Source of the DNA: an uncultured Bacteroidia bacterium
GTDB taxonomy: Bacteria; Bacteroidota; Bacteroidia; Bacteroidales; UBA932
NCBI GenBank assembly: GCA_902778855.1
Contig: CACYZM010000014.1
Coordinates: 1 to 38,794, forward strand
Length of the DNA: 38,794 nt
Reading direction: 5' to 3'
Translations under genes and position numbers: made by a program
The notes under the pieces: generated by a model
Told to the model about the DNA's origin: nothing
Databases searched by the model: none
The model's input: only the letters and a program-made list of their open reading frames with translations
Shown here: positions 1 through 8,395 of the stretch, one piece after another
Layout of the letters: each line of letters opens with the position of its first letter
Numbering within the stretch: position 1 is the first letter of the stretch

Positions 1-16
1 TTTTGTGCAAAACTTG

Positions 17-47
17 TTGGCAGTTAGGAATTTTTGTCCTATCTTTG
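17..47 (+). promoter_or_regulatory. Promoter of the rpsL (str) operon
   Basis: A TATCTTTG box at 40-47 matches the Bacteroidota -7 consensus TAnnTTTG. A TTG at 17-19 lies 20 bases upstream and fits the -33 element; a second TTG is at 14-16. Transcription should start around 51-54, giving a leader of about 50 bases before rpsL. Confidence 0.8.
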
Positions 48-50
48 CAA

Positions 51-67
51 CCCCGCAAAAAGCGGGG
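51..67 (+). promoter_or_regulatory. Hairpin at the 5' end of the str operon mRNA
   Basis: CCCCGC (51-56) and GCGGGG (62-67) form a perfect 6-bp stem around an AAAAA loop. It sits at the predicted first bases of the transcript; the rest of the leader (68-101) is AT-rich and looks unstructured. It could protect the 5' end of the mRNA or take part in control. It is followed by A rather than T residues, so it is not an intrinsic terminator. Confidence 0.5.
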
Positions 68-101
68 AAACAAAACATAAATAATAGATTTACAACTATT
101 T

Positions 102-494
102 ATGCCAACAATTCAACAATTAGTTCGCAAAGGACGCGAGGTTATCGTCGAAAAGAGCAAATCTCGCGCGCTGGATGCTTGCCCTCAAAGGCGCGGTGTC
201 TGCGTCCGTGTTTACACCACGACGCCGAAAAAGCCGAACTCCGCCATGCGTAAAGTGGCCCGTGTTCGTCTCACAAACCAGAAAGAGGTCAATGCATACA
301 TCCCGGGCGAGGGTCACAACCTCCAGGAACACAGCATCGTGCTGGTTCGCGGTGGTCGTGTGAAAGACCTCCCTGGTGTACGTTACCACATCCTTAGGGG
401 CGCATTGGACACCGCTGGCGTGGAAGGTCGGACCCAGAGCCGTTCCCTCTATGGCGCCAAGCGGCCGAAGAAGGCCAAAGCCGCTAAGAAGTAA
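102..494 (+). CDS. rpsL: 30S ribosomal protein S12
   Basis: This is S12 of the small ribosomal subunit, which lines the decoding centre and controls translational accuracy. The 130-residue protein carries the near-universal stretch [13 protein letters not shown] (about 39-51), then [10 protein letters not shown] and [11 protein letters not shown]. Lysines 43/44 and 88, where streptomycin resistance changes arise in other bacteria, are wild type, so drug sensitivity at this site is expected. The C-terminal tail is lysine-rich ([11 protein letters not shown]), as is usual for S12. It is the first gene of rpsL-rpsG-fusA-rpsJ and is read from the promoter at 17-47. The start is the only plausible ATG and no strong Shine-Dalgarno sequence precedes it. 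Confidence 0.98.
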   Translation: MPTIQQLVRKGREVIVEKSKSRALDACPQRRGVCVRVYTTTPKKPNSAMRKVARVRLTNQKEVNAYIPGEGHNLQEHSIVLVRGGRVKDLPGVRYHILRGALDTAGVEGRTQSRSLYGAKRPKKAKAAKK

Positions 495-521
495 TTCACC
501 TTTTTTTAAATTCTTACACAA

Positions 522-998
522 ATGAGAAAAACGAAGCCTAAAAAGAGGATTCTGCTTCCTGATCCCAAGTTTCACGACGTGCAGGTTACCCGTTTCGTGA
601 ACAATCTCATGCTGCAGGGGAAGAAGAGTATCGCGTATTCCATTTTTTACGATGCAATCGACATCATCGGCGAGAAGATGAAAGATTCTGAACAGGCTCC
701 TATCGATATTTGGAAGAAGGCGCTCGAAAACGTCACCCCGCAGGTCGAGGTGAAGAGCCGCCGCGTCGGCGGTGCCAACTTCCAGGTCCCTATGGAGGTT
801 CGTCCGGAAAGGAAAGTCTCGCTCTCGATGAAGAACATGATCTCCTTCGCCCGCAAGCGTTCCGGCCACTCCATGTCGGAGAAACTGGCTGCTGAAATCA
901 TGGCTGCCTACAACAACGAAGGCGGCGCCTTCAAGAGAAAGGAAGACATGCACAGAATGGCCGAAGCCAACAAGGCGTTCGCCCACTTCCGTTTCTAA
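522..998 (+). CDS. rpsG: 30S ribosomal protein S7
   Basis: S7 is the primary 16S rRNA binding protein that nucleates the 30S head and contacts E-site tRNA. The 158-residue product has the usual length, a basic N terminus (MRKTKPKKR), a central block [19 protein letters not shown] (about 75-93) and the C-terminal helix ending [11 protein letters not shown]. It lies 27 bases after rpsL and 25 bases before fusA, clearly in the same operon. In other bacteria S7 represses its own operon by binding the rpsL-rpsG spacer; the short spacer here shows no obvious large structure. Confidence 0.98.
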   Translation: MRKTKPKKRILLPDPKFHDVQVTRFVNNLMLQGKKSIAYSIFYDAIDIIGEKMKDSEQAPIDIWKKALENVTPQVEVKSRRVGGANFQVPMEVRPERKVSLSMKNMISFARKRSGHSMSEKLAAEIMAAYNNEGGAFKRKEDMHRMAEANKAFAHFRF

Positions 999-1023
999 TC
1001 TTTTCTCCACTTCCCGCGTCTGA

Positions 1024-3147
1024 ATGGCAAGAGACCTCACATACACGCGCAATATCGGGATCATGGCTCACATCGATGCCGGTAAGACCACCACGTCCGA
1101 GCGCATCCTCTATTATACGGGCAAAACCCACAAGATAGGAGAGGTGCACGAGGGCGCTGCGACCATGGACTGGATGGTTCAGGAGCAGGAGCGTGGCATT
1201 ACCATCACGTCGGCCGCCACCACGGCTTTCTGGCATTATCGGGGTGAGCAGTTCCAGATCAATCTGATCGACACGCCGGGTCACGTGGACTTCACGGTCG
1301 AAGTAGAGCGGTCGCTTCGCGTCCTCGACGGGACGATCGCCACTTTCTGCGCCGTGGGCCGCGTGCAGCCCCAGTCGGAGACGGTATGGCGTCAGGCGGA
1401 CAAATACCACGTCCCCAAGATCGCCTATGTCAACAAGATGGATCGCACCGGTGCCGATTTTCTTGCCGTGGTGGAGGACATCCACGAGAAACTGGGTGCA
1501 CGCGCCGTTCCGATCTGCCTGCCTATCGGTGCCGAAGAGAATTTCGAAGGCATCGTCGACCTGATCGCCCGGAAGGCCTACTACTACGACGGAATCAGCA
1601 AGGACCTCGTCAACTTTGTCGAGAAACCGGTTCCCGAGGATATGGCCGCCGAGGTGGAGGAATGGCGTGGCAAACTCATCGAGTCGGTCGCCGAATACAA
1701 CGACGAGCTGCTCGAGAAGTTCTTCGACGATCCCGATTCGATTTCGGACGATGAAATCATCGAAACGCTCCGCAAGGCGACCATCGACATGGCCGTCGTC
1801 CCGACGTGCTGCGGATCGTCGTTCAAGAACAAGGGCGTCCAGTTCCTGCTCGACGCCGTGATCCGTTACCTCCCTTCGCCGCTCGACAAGGGCAGCGTCT
1901 TCGGAACGGACCTGCGTACCGAAAAGCCGGTCGAACGCCGGCCGGTCGCCTCCGATCCGTTCTGCGGTCTGGTGTTCAAGATTGCCACCGATCCGTTCGT
2001 CGGCCGGCTGGCTTTCATCCGTGCCTACTCCGGTCATCTGGATGCCGGCCATCAGGTGCTCAATACCCGTACGGGCAAGAAAGAGCGCGTGGTCCGTCTC
2101 TACCAGATGCACTCCAACAAACAGAACCCCATCGATTTCGTCGAGGCCGGCGACATTTGCGCCGCCGCCGGGTTCAAGGAGCTGCGCACGGGCGACACCA
2201 TCTGCGACGAGAGCCATCCGCTGGTCCTCGAATCGATCACTTTCCCCGATCCCGTGATCGGCATTGCGGTCGAACCGAAGACCCAGCAGGATCTGGACCG
2301 CCTGGGCATCGCCCTGGGCAAACTCTCGGAAGAAGACCCGACCTTCACGGTCCAGAGCAATGCCGAGACCGGTCAGACGGTCATCAGCGGCATGGGGGAA
2401 CTGCACCTCGACATCATCGTAGACCGTCTGCGCCGTGAATTCGGCGTGGAAATCAACCAGGGCGCGCCCCAGGTCAACTACAAGGAAGCCATAACCAAGT
2501 CGTATACCCATCGGCAGGTGTTCCGCAAGCAGACCGGCGGCCGCGGCAAGTTTGCCGACATCCAGGTTGAATTCTCCCCGGCCGACGAAGGTGTCACCGG
2601 ACTCCAGTTCTCCGAGGAGGTCAAGGGCGGAAACATTCCGAAGGAATTCATCCCTTCGGTCGAGAAAGGTTTCCAGTCGGCCATGTCCAATGGCCCGATG
2701 GCTGGCTACCCGATGACCGCCCTGAAAGTCCGGCTGCTCGACGGCAGCTTCCATCCGGTCGACTCCGACGCGCTCTCGTTCGAGATTTGCGCCCGGATCG
2801 CGTTCCGCAACGCCCTGCGCAAATGCGCCCCGGTGCTGATGGAACCGATTATGTCGCTGGAGGTGGTGACTCCCGAGGAATACATGGGCGATGTGGTGGG
2901 CGACCTCAACCGCCGCCGCGGCCAGATCGTCGACATGGATTCCAAGGGCAACGCCCGGATCGTCAAGGCGAAGGTCCCCCTGGCCGAACAGTTCGGCTAT
3001 GTGACGGTTCTCCGGACCCTGACTTCGGGCCGCGCCACGAGCTCCATGGAATTCTCCCACTACGCGGAAGTACCGGCCAATTTGGCCAAAGAAATCATCG
3101 ACAAGCACGGCGGACCCCGCCGCTACTTCAACGATGACGATGAATAA
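1024..3147 (+). CDS. fusA: Elongation factor G
   Basis: EF-G is the translocation and ribosome-recycling GTPase. The 707-residue protein has the full family length. The P-loop AHIDAGKTT is at about 15-23, the switch II motif DTPGHVDF and the base-specificity motif NKMDR follow, and domains II to V continue to the end, including [12 protein letters not shown] and the C-terminal region with [21 protein letters not shown]. The C terminus is acidic (NDDDE). It sits between rpsG and rpsJ; no tuf gene follows, unlike the E. coli str operon. A long reading frame opposite it is a by-product of codon bias. Confidence 0.98.
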   Translation: MARDLTYTRNIGIMAHIDAGKTTTSERILYYTGKTHKIGEVHEGAATMDWMVQEQERGITITSAATTAFWHYRGEQFQINLIDTPGHVDFTVEVERSLRVLDGTIATFCAVGRVQPQSETVWRQADKYHVPKIAYVNKMDRTGADFLAVVEDIHEKLGARAVPICLPIGAEENFEGIVDLIARKAYYYDGISKDLVNFVEKPVPEDMAAEVEEWRGKLIESVAEYNDELLEKFFDDPDSISDDEIIETLRKATIDMAVVPTCCGSSFKNKGVQFLLDAVIRYLPSPLDKGSVFGTDLRTEKPVERRPVASDPFCGLVFKIATDPFVGRLAFIRAYSGHLDAGHQVLNTRTGKKERVVRLYQMHSNKQNPIDFVEAGDICAAAGFKELRTGDTICDESHPLVLESITFPDPVIGIAVEPKTQQDLDRLGIALGKLSEEDPTFTVQSNAETGQTVISGMGELHLDIIVDRLRREFGVEINQGAPQVNYKEAITKSYTHRQVFRKQTGGRGKFADIQVEFSPADEGVTGLQFSEEVKGGNIPKEFIPSVEKGFQSAMSNGPMAGYPMTALKVRLLDGSFHPVDSDALSFEICARIAFRNALRKCAPVLMEPIMSLEVVTPEEYMGDVVGDLNRRRGQIVDMDSKGNARIVKAKVPLAEQFGYVTVLRTLTSGRATSSMEFSHYAEVPANLAKEIIDKHGGPRRYFNDDDE

Positions 3148-3168
3148 AATGTTAAAAAAGCAACGATA

Positions 3169-3474
3169 ATGAGCCAGAAAATCAGAATCAAACTCAAATC
3201 TTACGACCACGCCCTGGTTGACAAGTCTGCCGACAAGATCGTCAAGACGGTGAAGGCTACCGGTGCTGTCGTCAGCGGCCCGATTCCGCTCCCGACCGAC
3301 CAGAAAATCTTTACGGTCAACCGTTCGACGTTCGTCAACAAGAAAGCCCGTGAGCAGTTTGAACTCAATTCGTTCCGCCGCCTCCTCGACATCTACAGCT
3401 CCACGCCCAAGACCGTGGACGCCCTGATGAAGCTGGAACTCCCCAGCGGCGTCGAAGTCGAGATCAAAGTGTGA
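3169..3474 (+). CDS. rpsJ: 30S ribosomal protein S10
   Basis: S10 belongs to the 30S head and, in other bacteria, also pairs with NusB in antitermination. The 101-residue protein is full length, with the start [24 protein letters not shown], the block [17 protein letters not shown] and the end [13 protein letters not shown]. It lies 21 bases after fusA. In most bacteria, including typical Bacteroidota, rpsJ leads directly into rplC, rplD and the rest of the S10 operon; here it is followed by a strong hairpin and a tRNA, so the cluster is interrupted. Confidence 0.97.
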   Translation: MSQKIRIKLKSYDHALVDKSADKIVKTVKATGAVVSGPIPLPTDQKIFTVNRSTFVNKKAREQFELNSFRRLLDIYSSTPKTVDALMKLELPSGVEVEIKV

Positions 3475-3486
3475 TGCTAACAAAGA

Positions 3487-3514
3487 AATAGCCGGGCCGA
3501 CAGGCCCGGCTATT
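3487..3514 (+). terminator. Perfect 12-bp hairpin after rpsJ
   Basis: AATAGCCGGGCC (3487-3498) and GGCCCGGCTATT (3503-3514) pair perfectly around a GACA loop, 12 bases after the rpsJ stop and 2 bases before the tRNA. There is no T-run behind it, so it is either a poor intrinsic terminator or a processing or stability element in an rpsJ-tRNA transcript. It marks the end of the protein-coding part of the str operon. Confidence 0.6.
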
Positions 3515-3516
3515 CT

Positions 3517-3590
3517 GGTCCCTTAGCTCAGTCGGTTAGAGCAGCGGACTCATAATCCGTGGGTCGCAGGTTCAAGTCCTGCAGGGACCA
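3517..3590 (+). tRNA. tRNA with CAT anticodon (Ile2 or elongator Met)
   Basis: A 74-base cloverleaf. The acceptor stem is GGTCCCT/AGGGACC with discriminator A. The D arm is GCTC/GAGC, the anticodon stem GCGGA/TCCGT with loop CTCATAA (anticodon CAT at 3551-3553), and the T arm GCAGG/CCTGC with loop TTCAAGT. CCA is not encoded. A CAT anticodon means elongator Met, or Ile2 if the C is converted to lysidine. The acceptor and T arm resemble E. coli tRNA-Ile2 more than E. coli elongator tRNA-Met, but I cannot settle identity by eye. It is not an initiator: the anticodon stem lacks the three G-C pairs. It may be co-transcribed with rpsJ. Confidence 0.93.
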
Positions 3591-3601
3591 CGGTCAGGCA
3601 G

Positions 3602-3635
3602 AAAGCCGAAACGCTTATGGCGTTTCGGCTTTTTT
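3602..3635 (+). terminator. Rho-independent terminator after the tRNA
   Basis: AAAGCCGAAACGC (3602-3614) and GCGTTTCGGCTTT (3620-3632) form a perfect 13-bp stem with a TTATG loop, and the T-run continues to 3635. It ends rightward transcription after the tRNA. The loop contains the TAA stop codon (complement of 3615-3617) of the leftward gene 3615-5423, so the terminator doubles as the 3' end of that coding sequence. Confidence 0.85.
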
Positions 3636-5423
3636 GGTGACAGTGACTGCGCAGGTGGCGGTCAGGTTTCCGAAATGGGCCGTGATCGTGCAGGTGCCTT
3701 CTGCGACGGCTGTTACGACGCCGGTATGGCTGACGATGGCGACGGTTTCGTCGCTGGTGCTCCAATTGACGGTGCCGGGCTGGTTGTGGTTGACCGGCAG
3801 GAAAGAAACGGTCAGTTCCCGGGCCGCACCTTCCTCCAGCGAAAGTTCCTCGACATCAAGGGAGATGGCGGTCGCATTCAAGCGGCGGCTGAATTCAGCC
3901 ACCCGCACGAGCGAGCTGTTCTGCCAGGTCAGGAAGAAAGCGAGGCGCATCGGGCGGGTCAGATCCCAGCTGTCCGAAGCGCCGGTGCTGAAGGGGATGT
4001 CATAGATGATCTCATAGGCCGTACCCTCTTCGATGACCGTGGCCATGAAGGAAACGGCGTTGACCTCACCGACCGTGCAGCCGTCATCGACGGCAATGGC
4101 TTCGGCGCGCATGCCTGAAGCCTTCGCATAGGCCTCATAATTGGCGCAGGGGGTCCTCGACGGCAAAGTGTCGCGAACGAAGGCCAGCAACATATAGGTA
4201 TAGCGCTTCGATCCTTCCACATAGTCGCCGTTCTTGGAGAATTCCACGGTCGGGGCATAGAGCCGGGTCCGGGGCAGTCGCACGGTCGCCCCGTCGGACA
4301 TGGTCAGGACAACGGCGTTGGGATCGGAAGTGTCGACCGCCGTAAAGAAGTCCAGCACGACGCTGCCGGTGGCTTCGACCAGGTTCCCGTCTTTGCCGCG
4401 CATCATTTCCGTCTGTCCGTTGCGGGTCACGGTGAAATAGAGGTGCCCCAGCGAATCGACGATGTTGATGTGTGGCGTCACGTCGTCGAGGGTCAGGCAG
4501 ACCATTTCCCCATTGTGGGTGAGCCACTGGTACTCCTGGTCGCTCCGGCTGCGGAACACCCAATAGAGTTTGCCGTCGGTATAGGTCTTGGCGCTGAGCA
4601 GGACCGAATCCCGGCCATCCCGGCCGTTGCGGATGGTCAGCACCTGGCCGTTCTCCAGGATGATCCGTTCGCCCGTATCGCCGTTGGGGTCTTCGAAACT
4701 GACCACCGATTTGACGAACCAGGCCGAATCGAGCCGGTTGGCCAAGGCGGTGTAGGTCTTGATGTCGTCGTTGATCCGGCCGCATTGGGCCGTGATCTCA
4801 TCGATGGCGAATTGGGTGGGAAGGCGGAAGAACGAGTTGTTGGCCAGGACGAACGATACGAAATACGGGTCGGAGGTGTCGATGCTCTTGAAGACGGAGG
4901 AACCGCTCGTCCCCTGGGCGCTGCCCCAGCCGGCCTTGCTCCAGTAGGTTCCGTCGAAGGAATACCACCAGATGCCGTCCTCGATTTTCAGGCGGGGCAC
5001 CCAGCCGATGGCTCGCACGCGCTGGCCATAGCTGTCGGTCATCCAGGTTTCCTTCCCGTTTTCGCCCATCTGGATGGTCCAGTAATAGGCATCGTATTCT
5101 TCGTTGTAGCGTACGCCGACGATGGGCGTGACGCCGTCGGTTCCATTGGTCAGGTAGAGGGTGTTTCCGCTGGTGAAAGACACCTTGAAAAATGTCTTTC
5201 CTTCGGATGTGAAGGAGGTCACGCCGGAAATATGGTCGTTCTTTTCCAGGGCGTCAACCAGCGAGGAAAGGGAGCTGATGCTCTCGTTGAGTTTATTGAT
5301 CTGCTCTTCCAGGTTGGTTACGTCATTCTGGAGGTTCTGGAGTCTCTCCTCAAGGTCTTTCTGGCAGGCCGGCAGCAGGAGAACGGCCAGCAGGGAAATC
5401 AGAATCAAAACTGTGCGTTTCAT
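3615..5423 (-). CDS. DUF4988 lipoprotein with C-terminal Big_2 (Ig-like) domain
   Basis: A 602-residue predicted outer-membrane lipoprotein. The signal peptide ends in lipobox LPAC (Cys20), followed by QKDLEE, which resembles the lipoprotein surface-export signal known from Capnocytophaga (QKDDE), so surface exposure is likely. A coiled coil of heptad-like leucines follows (about 24-62), then DUF4988-type modules with aromatic motifs such as YYWTIQMGENGKETWMTD and WWYSFDGTYWSKAGWGSAQG. A second copy of the first motif lies near LYWVFRSRSDQEYQWLTHNG. The last 80 residues form a Big_2 domain (VNWSTSDETVAIVSHTGVVT). DUF4988 occurs at the N terminus of PL29 polysaccharide lyases, but no lyase domain is present. 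It is the last gene of a five-gene leftward operon; its binding partner is unknown. Confidence 0.85.
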   Translation of the reverse strand: MKRTVLILISLLAVLLLPACQKDLEERLQNLQNDVTNLEEQINKLNESISSLSSLVDALEKNDHISGVTSFTSEGKTFFKVSFTSGNTLYLTNGTDGVTPIVGVRYNEEYDAYYWTIQMGENGKETWMTDSYGQRVRAIGWVPRLKIEDGIWWYSFDGTYWSKAGWGSAQGTSGSSVFKSIDTSDPYFVSFVLANNSFFRLPTQFAIDEITAQCGRINDDIKTYTALANRLDSAWFVKSVVSFEDPNGDTGERIILENGQVLTIRNGRDGRDSVLLSAKTYTDGKLYWVFRSRSDQEYQWLTHNGEMVCLTLDDVTPHINIVDSLGHLYFTVTRNGQTEMMRGKDGNLVEATGSVVLDFFTAVDTSDPNAVVLTMSDGATVRLPRTRLYAPTVEFSKNGDYVEGSKRYTYMLLAFVRDTLPSRTPCANYEAYAKASGMRAEAIAVDDGCTVGEVNAVSFMATVIEEGTAYEIIYDIPFSTGASDSWDLTRPMRLAFFLTWQNSSLVRVAEFSRRLNATAISLDVEELSLEEGAARELTVSFLPVNHNQPGTVNWSTSDETVAIVSHTGVVTAVAEGTCTITAHFGNLTATCAVTVTKKAETP

Positions 5424-5434
5424 GATGGAGTCTC

Positions 5435-6901
5435 CTAGTTCTTCTTTTTATACCGGATGGTGACGATGGCGGTCTTCATGGTTCCGTAGCCGTTGGAGAC
5501 CAGCAGGTTCAGTTTACTCGTGCCGCCTTCGGCAAACGTGGCGGGCGAGATGACGCGGATGGTCCAGTCGACGTGGTTGGCCGTGCGGGCCGTGGCGAAG
5601 AATTCATCAGCGGCGATCGGCAGGACTTCGGCCCGTTCGTCGCCGCCGACAAGCCGGCAGACGAAGGATACGGTGTCGCTGGCCGCCATTTCCAGGACCT
5701 GGTTTTTCACAGGGGCCATCAGGTTGATTTGCAGCGCGTGCTCCAGCGGAAGCAGGATTTCCTCGCCGCCGGCGAGCCGGATGCTGACGGTCTCGTTGTC
5801 AACGTCCACGAGCCCCGTAACGACCGGCTGGGGAACTTCCTGGCTGGCCGGCACCTTGGCGCCGTTCACCAGCAGGAACTGGGGCTCCCCGTCGCCGTAG
5901 GAAACAGCCCAGTAATAAATGGGATCGTCACCGTCCCGCTGGACGGAGAGTTTCACCGAGAGGCTTTCCGGAGCATCGGCACGGATCCTGTCGCCGTTTT
6001 CGTCGAGGATCCAAGAACCATCTTCTCCATAGGTAATCATCCAGTACCAGTGGTCCGATTCGTCGTCGGCATCCCGGCTGGCGGAAAGGGTCGGGGTGTT
6101 GAGGCCGGTGCCGTTGTAGAAAGTATAAACGGAGTGGTCGGTCAACTCGAGCCGGCAGCCGACAACCTGGTCGCCGATCACGATGTCCGTCATATCGTGG
6201 ACGTACACGCGCTTGACCGTCGCGGCAAGCAGCTGCTTGAACGACTCCAGGTTCTGGTTGCTCTTGCGGCAGGTTTCCAGCACTTGCTGGAAGTTGTCCC
6301 AGGTGGGCAGGTTGATGGTGGTGCCGTTCAGCAGGTTGAACTCGTAGTGGGTTCCCAGGTCCCGGATGCTTTCGAAGAAGGAAGCACCGTCGTCGCCGGT
6401 AGCCTTGCCGAGGTTGTGCCAGATCTCGCCTTCGTCATAGCTCACCATCCAGTATCCGTTTTCAATGCGGATCATCGGGGAGGCGGTGGCCGTGGAGATG
6501 CGGTTGCCGTAGTTGTCGGTCAGGAAACTGACAGGCCGGGAAGGGTATTGGATGGTCCAGTACCAGACGCCGTCATTGCCCTTGGCCACACCCAGGACGG
6601 GCGTGCCGGCGTCGGTTCCGTTGTACAGGCGGATGGGATCGGAGTGGGTGAAATAGAGCGTATAGCCCACAACGGCGCCGCCGCTGCGGATGGGATCGAC
6701 CTTGGTCAGGAAATCGTAGGCTTCGAGCTTCTCGACGATTTTTCCCAGGCCTTCAAGCGTTGTGTTCATCTCCTGGCAGCGCTTCTCGAGTCTCTCGATG
6801 CGGCGTTCCAGGACGGTCAGGTCGTTTTCGATCTGGGTGTAACAGGCGCTCAGCAGCAGGATGCCGGCGAGTGCGGGAATGAGGAAATGTCTGATTCTCA
6901 T
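5435..6901 (-). CDS. DUF4988 lipoprotein, second tandem paralogue
   Basis: A 488-residue lipoprotein with lipobox LSAC (Cys20), then a coiled coil (ENDLTVLERRIERLEKRCQ and onward). The aromatic module occurs about three times: WYWTIQYPSRPVSFLTDNYG, WYWMITYGEDGSWILDENG and YYWAVSYGDGEPQFLLVNG. The DUF4988 signature GYWMVSYDEGEIWHNLGKATG lies between them, and the C terminus is a beta-rich, BACON-like segment. It lies 11 bases upstream of the third paralogue and 9 bases downstream of the first. AGGAG stands about 7 bases before the ATG, overlapping the TAG stop of the previous gene; such a clear Shine-Dalgarno sequence is uncommon in this phylum and suggests coupled translation. It has no enzyme motif and probably serves in binding or surface structure. 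Confidence 0.83.
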   Translation of the reverse strand: MRIRHFLIPALAGILLLSACYTQIENDLTVLERRIERLEKRCQEMNTTLEGLGKIVEKLEAYDFLTKVDPIRSGGAVVGYTLYFTHSDPIRLYNGTDAGTPVLGVAKGNDGVWYWTIQYPSRPVSFLTDNYGNRISTATASPMIRIENGYWMVSYDEGEIWHNLGKATGDDGASFFESIRDLGTHYEFNLLNGTTINLPTWDNFQQVLETCRKSNQNLESFKQLLAATVKRVYVHDMTDIVIGDQVVGCRLELTDHSVYTFYNGTGLNTPTLSASRDADDESDHWYWMITYGEDGSWILDENGDRIRADAPESLSVKLSVQRDGDDPIYYWAVSYGDGEPQFLLVNGAKVPASQEVPQPVVTGLVDVDNETVSIRLAGGEEILLPLEHALQINLMAPVKNQVLEMAASDTVSFVCRLVGGDERAEVLPIAADEFFATARTANHVDWTIRVISPATFAEGGTSKLNLLVSNGYGTMKTAIVTIRYKKKN

Positions 6902-6910
6902 GGCTGGCTC

Positions 6911-8374
6911 CTACTTGGTGATGGTGATGGTTTTGATGACGGTAACCGGGGATGCGCCGGGGAAGGTGAATACGGCCATGACCTTTCCGCTGCCCGACGC
7001 GAACTTGGCGGGCGCCTTGATCCGGATGGTGCCTGTGCCCGGGCCTGTGGTCGCCTGTGTGGCCTTGAATCCGCCCTGGGCCAGGACGGAAAGGCTGGCG
7101 TCGACGCCGTAGGCCGTGTAGCGGAGCACGGCTTCATCGCCGTCTTTCCGCTCCCGCATCTGGAGGGTGTCGTCCACGACCGCGCCGGCGGCTGTGGTCA
7201 GGACGACGGTATACTGCTTGGGCAGGACAAAGCGAACCGTGGTGTCTTTCAGGACAACGACCAGCGAATCGCTGTAGTTGCGCACGTCGTGGAAAGCGCG
7301 TGTCACCGAATCGATGGCGTGCGGCTCCCAGGCATCGGCCACCTTGTAGCGCAGGAATTCGCTCTTGTCGCCCGTAGTGATCGTCCAGTAGTATTGTCCG
7401 TCATCGCCACGGGTAATGGATACCACAGGGGCGGGTGTTTCTTCCATGGCGGCGGGAATCTTCTGACCGTCGCGCGAGAGGACCCACGCAACCGGATTCG
7501 TGCCGATGCTGTAGGCCCAGTACAATTTGCCGTCTTCCTCCTGTTTGACGAAAATGGACGGAGCCATGGAAACGGCCCAGTCGCGGATGTTGAACGTCCT
7601 TCCGTCGGAGAGTACGACCGTCTGGCCGACGGTGTCGCCGTCCGCCAGGATCGGGTCGATGCGCTTGATGTAGAGCAGGCTGTCGATGGCCTCGTGCAGG
7701 AGCTGGAACTGTGCGTCGGCATCGTCGTTGATGGCGTTGACCTCCTTGACGAGCGCCAGGTAGCGGTTGTACGTGGGAATGCGGAGGATCTGTCCGTCGG
7801 TAAGTTTGATGGAAACGTAATCGGGATTGCTGACGTCGATCGCGGAGAACATCTGGTCGCCGTCAACGCCGTCGGCCTTGCCGAGCTGCGTCCATTCCAC
7901 CCCGTCGAACGTGAGGTAGAAATAGCCGTCCCGGATGGTCACGTAAGGCAGGATGCCGATCGAGAGCATCATGGTGCCGTCGGCGGCGCGGAGCCACTCC
8001 CAGTCGCCGTCGCCGTAGCGGATGGCCCAGTAATAGTTCTTGTCGTCGGGATTCTGCCGGCTGCTGACCAGCGGGGAAGCGCCGTCTTTGCCGTTGGTGA
8101 TGGTGATCGACTCGTGCTGCACGAAGTTGATACGATAGCCCGTAACCACGGATCCCGACCGGATTTCCGTGATGCCGGTGATCATGTCTTTGCTGTCGAT
8201 GGCCTTGACGAGGGCCTGTAGCGAGGACAGATCCTTGTTGATCTGATCGCAGAGCTCCTGCAGGGCGTCGACCCGTTCCTGAAGCTCGTCGAGTCGCTGG
8301 TAGTAGGGATCGGCGCAGCCCGTCAAGAGGAGCGCCGTCGCTGCCGCCAGGATCGATCGGATAAATCTGTTCAT
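6911..8374 (-). CDS. DUF4988 lipoprotein, first tandem paralogue
   Basis: A 487-residue lipoprotein (lipobox LTGC, Cys20) with a predicted coiled coil (YQRLDELQERVDALQELCDQ and onward). Aromatic modules include YYWAIRYGDGDWEWLRAADG, LYWAYSIGTNPVAWVLSRDG and YYWTITTGDKSEFLRY. The DUF4988 signature YFYLTFDGVEWTQLGKADG is present, and the C terminus is a BACON-like beta domain ending KTITITK. It follows the barrel gene by 21 bases. The three paralogues share architecture but only limited sequence, so the duplications look old or fast-evolving. The coiled coil suggests homo- or hetero-oligomers of the three proteins; that is inference. Confidence 0.83.
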   Translation of the reverse strand: MNRFIRSILAAATALLLTGCADPYYQRLDELQERVDALQELCDQINKDLSSLQALVKAIDSKDMITGITEIRSGSVVTGYRINFVQHESITITNGKDGASPLVSSRQNPDDKNYYWAIRYGDGDWEWLRAADGTMMLSIGILPYVTIRDGYFYLTFDGVEWTQLGKADGVDGDQMFSAIDVSNPDYVSIKLTDGQILRIPTYNRYLALVKEVNAINDDADAQFQLLHEAIDSLLYIKRIDPILADGDTVGQTVVLSDGRTFNIRDWAVSMAPSIFVKQEEDGKLYWAYSIGTNPVAWVLSRDGQKIPAAMEETPAPVVSITRGDDGQYYWTITTGDKSEFLRYKVADAWEPHAIDSVTRAFHDVRNYSDSLVVVLKDTTVRFVLPKQYTVVLTTAAGAVVDDTLQMRERKDGDEAVLRYTAYGVDASLSVLAQGGFKATQATTGPGTGTIRIKAPAKFASGSGKVMAVFTFPGASPVTVIKTITITK

Positions 8375-8395
8375 AACGAAGAGCTGCTGTTTTGG

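Noticed and set aside
931-3483. An 850-codon minus-strand frame opposite fusA and rpsJ
   Set aside because: The sense strand encodes unmistakable EF-G and S10; the antisense product is compositionally biased and lacks motifs.
5573-8221. An 882-codon plus-strand frame opposite the DUF4988 genes
   Set aside because: The minus-strand genes have signal peptides, lipoboxes and family motifs; the plus-strand frame has none.
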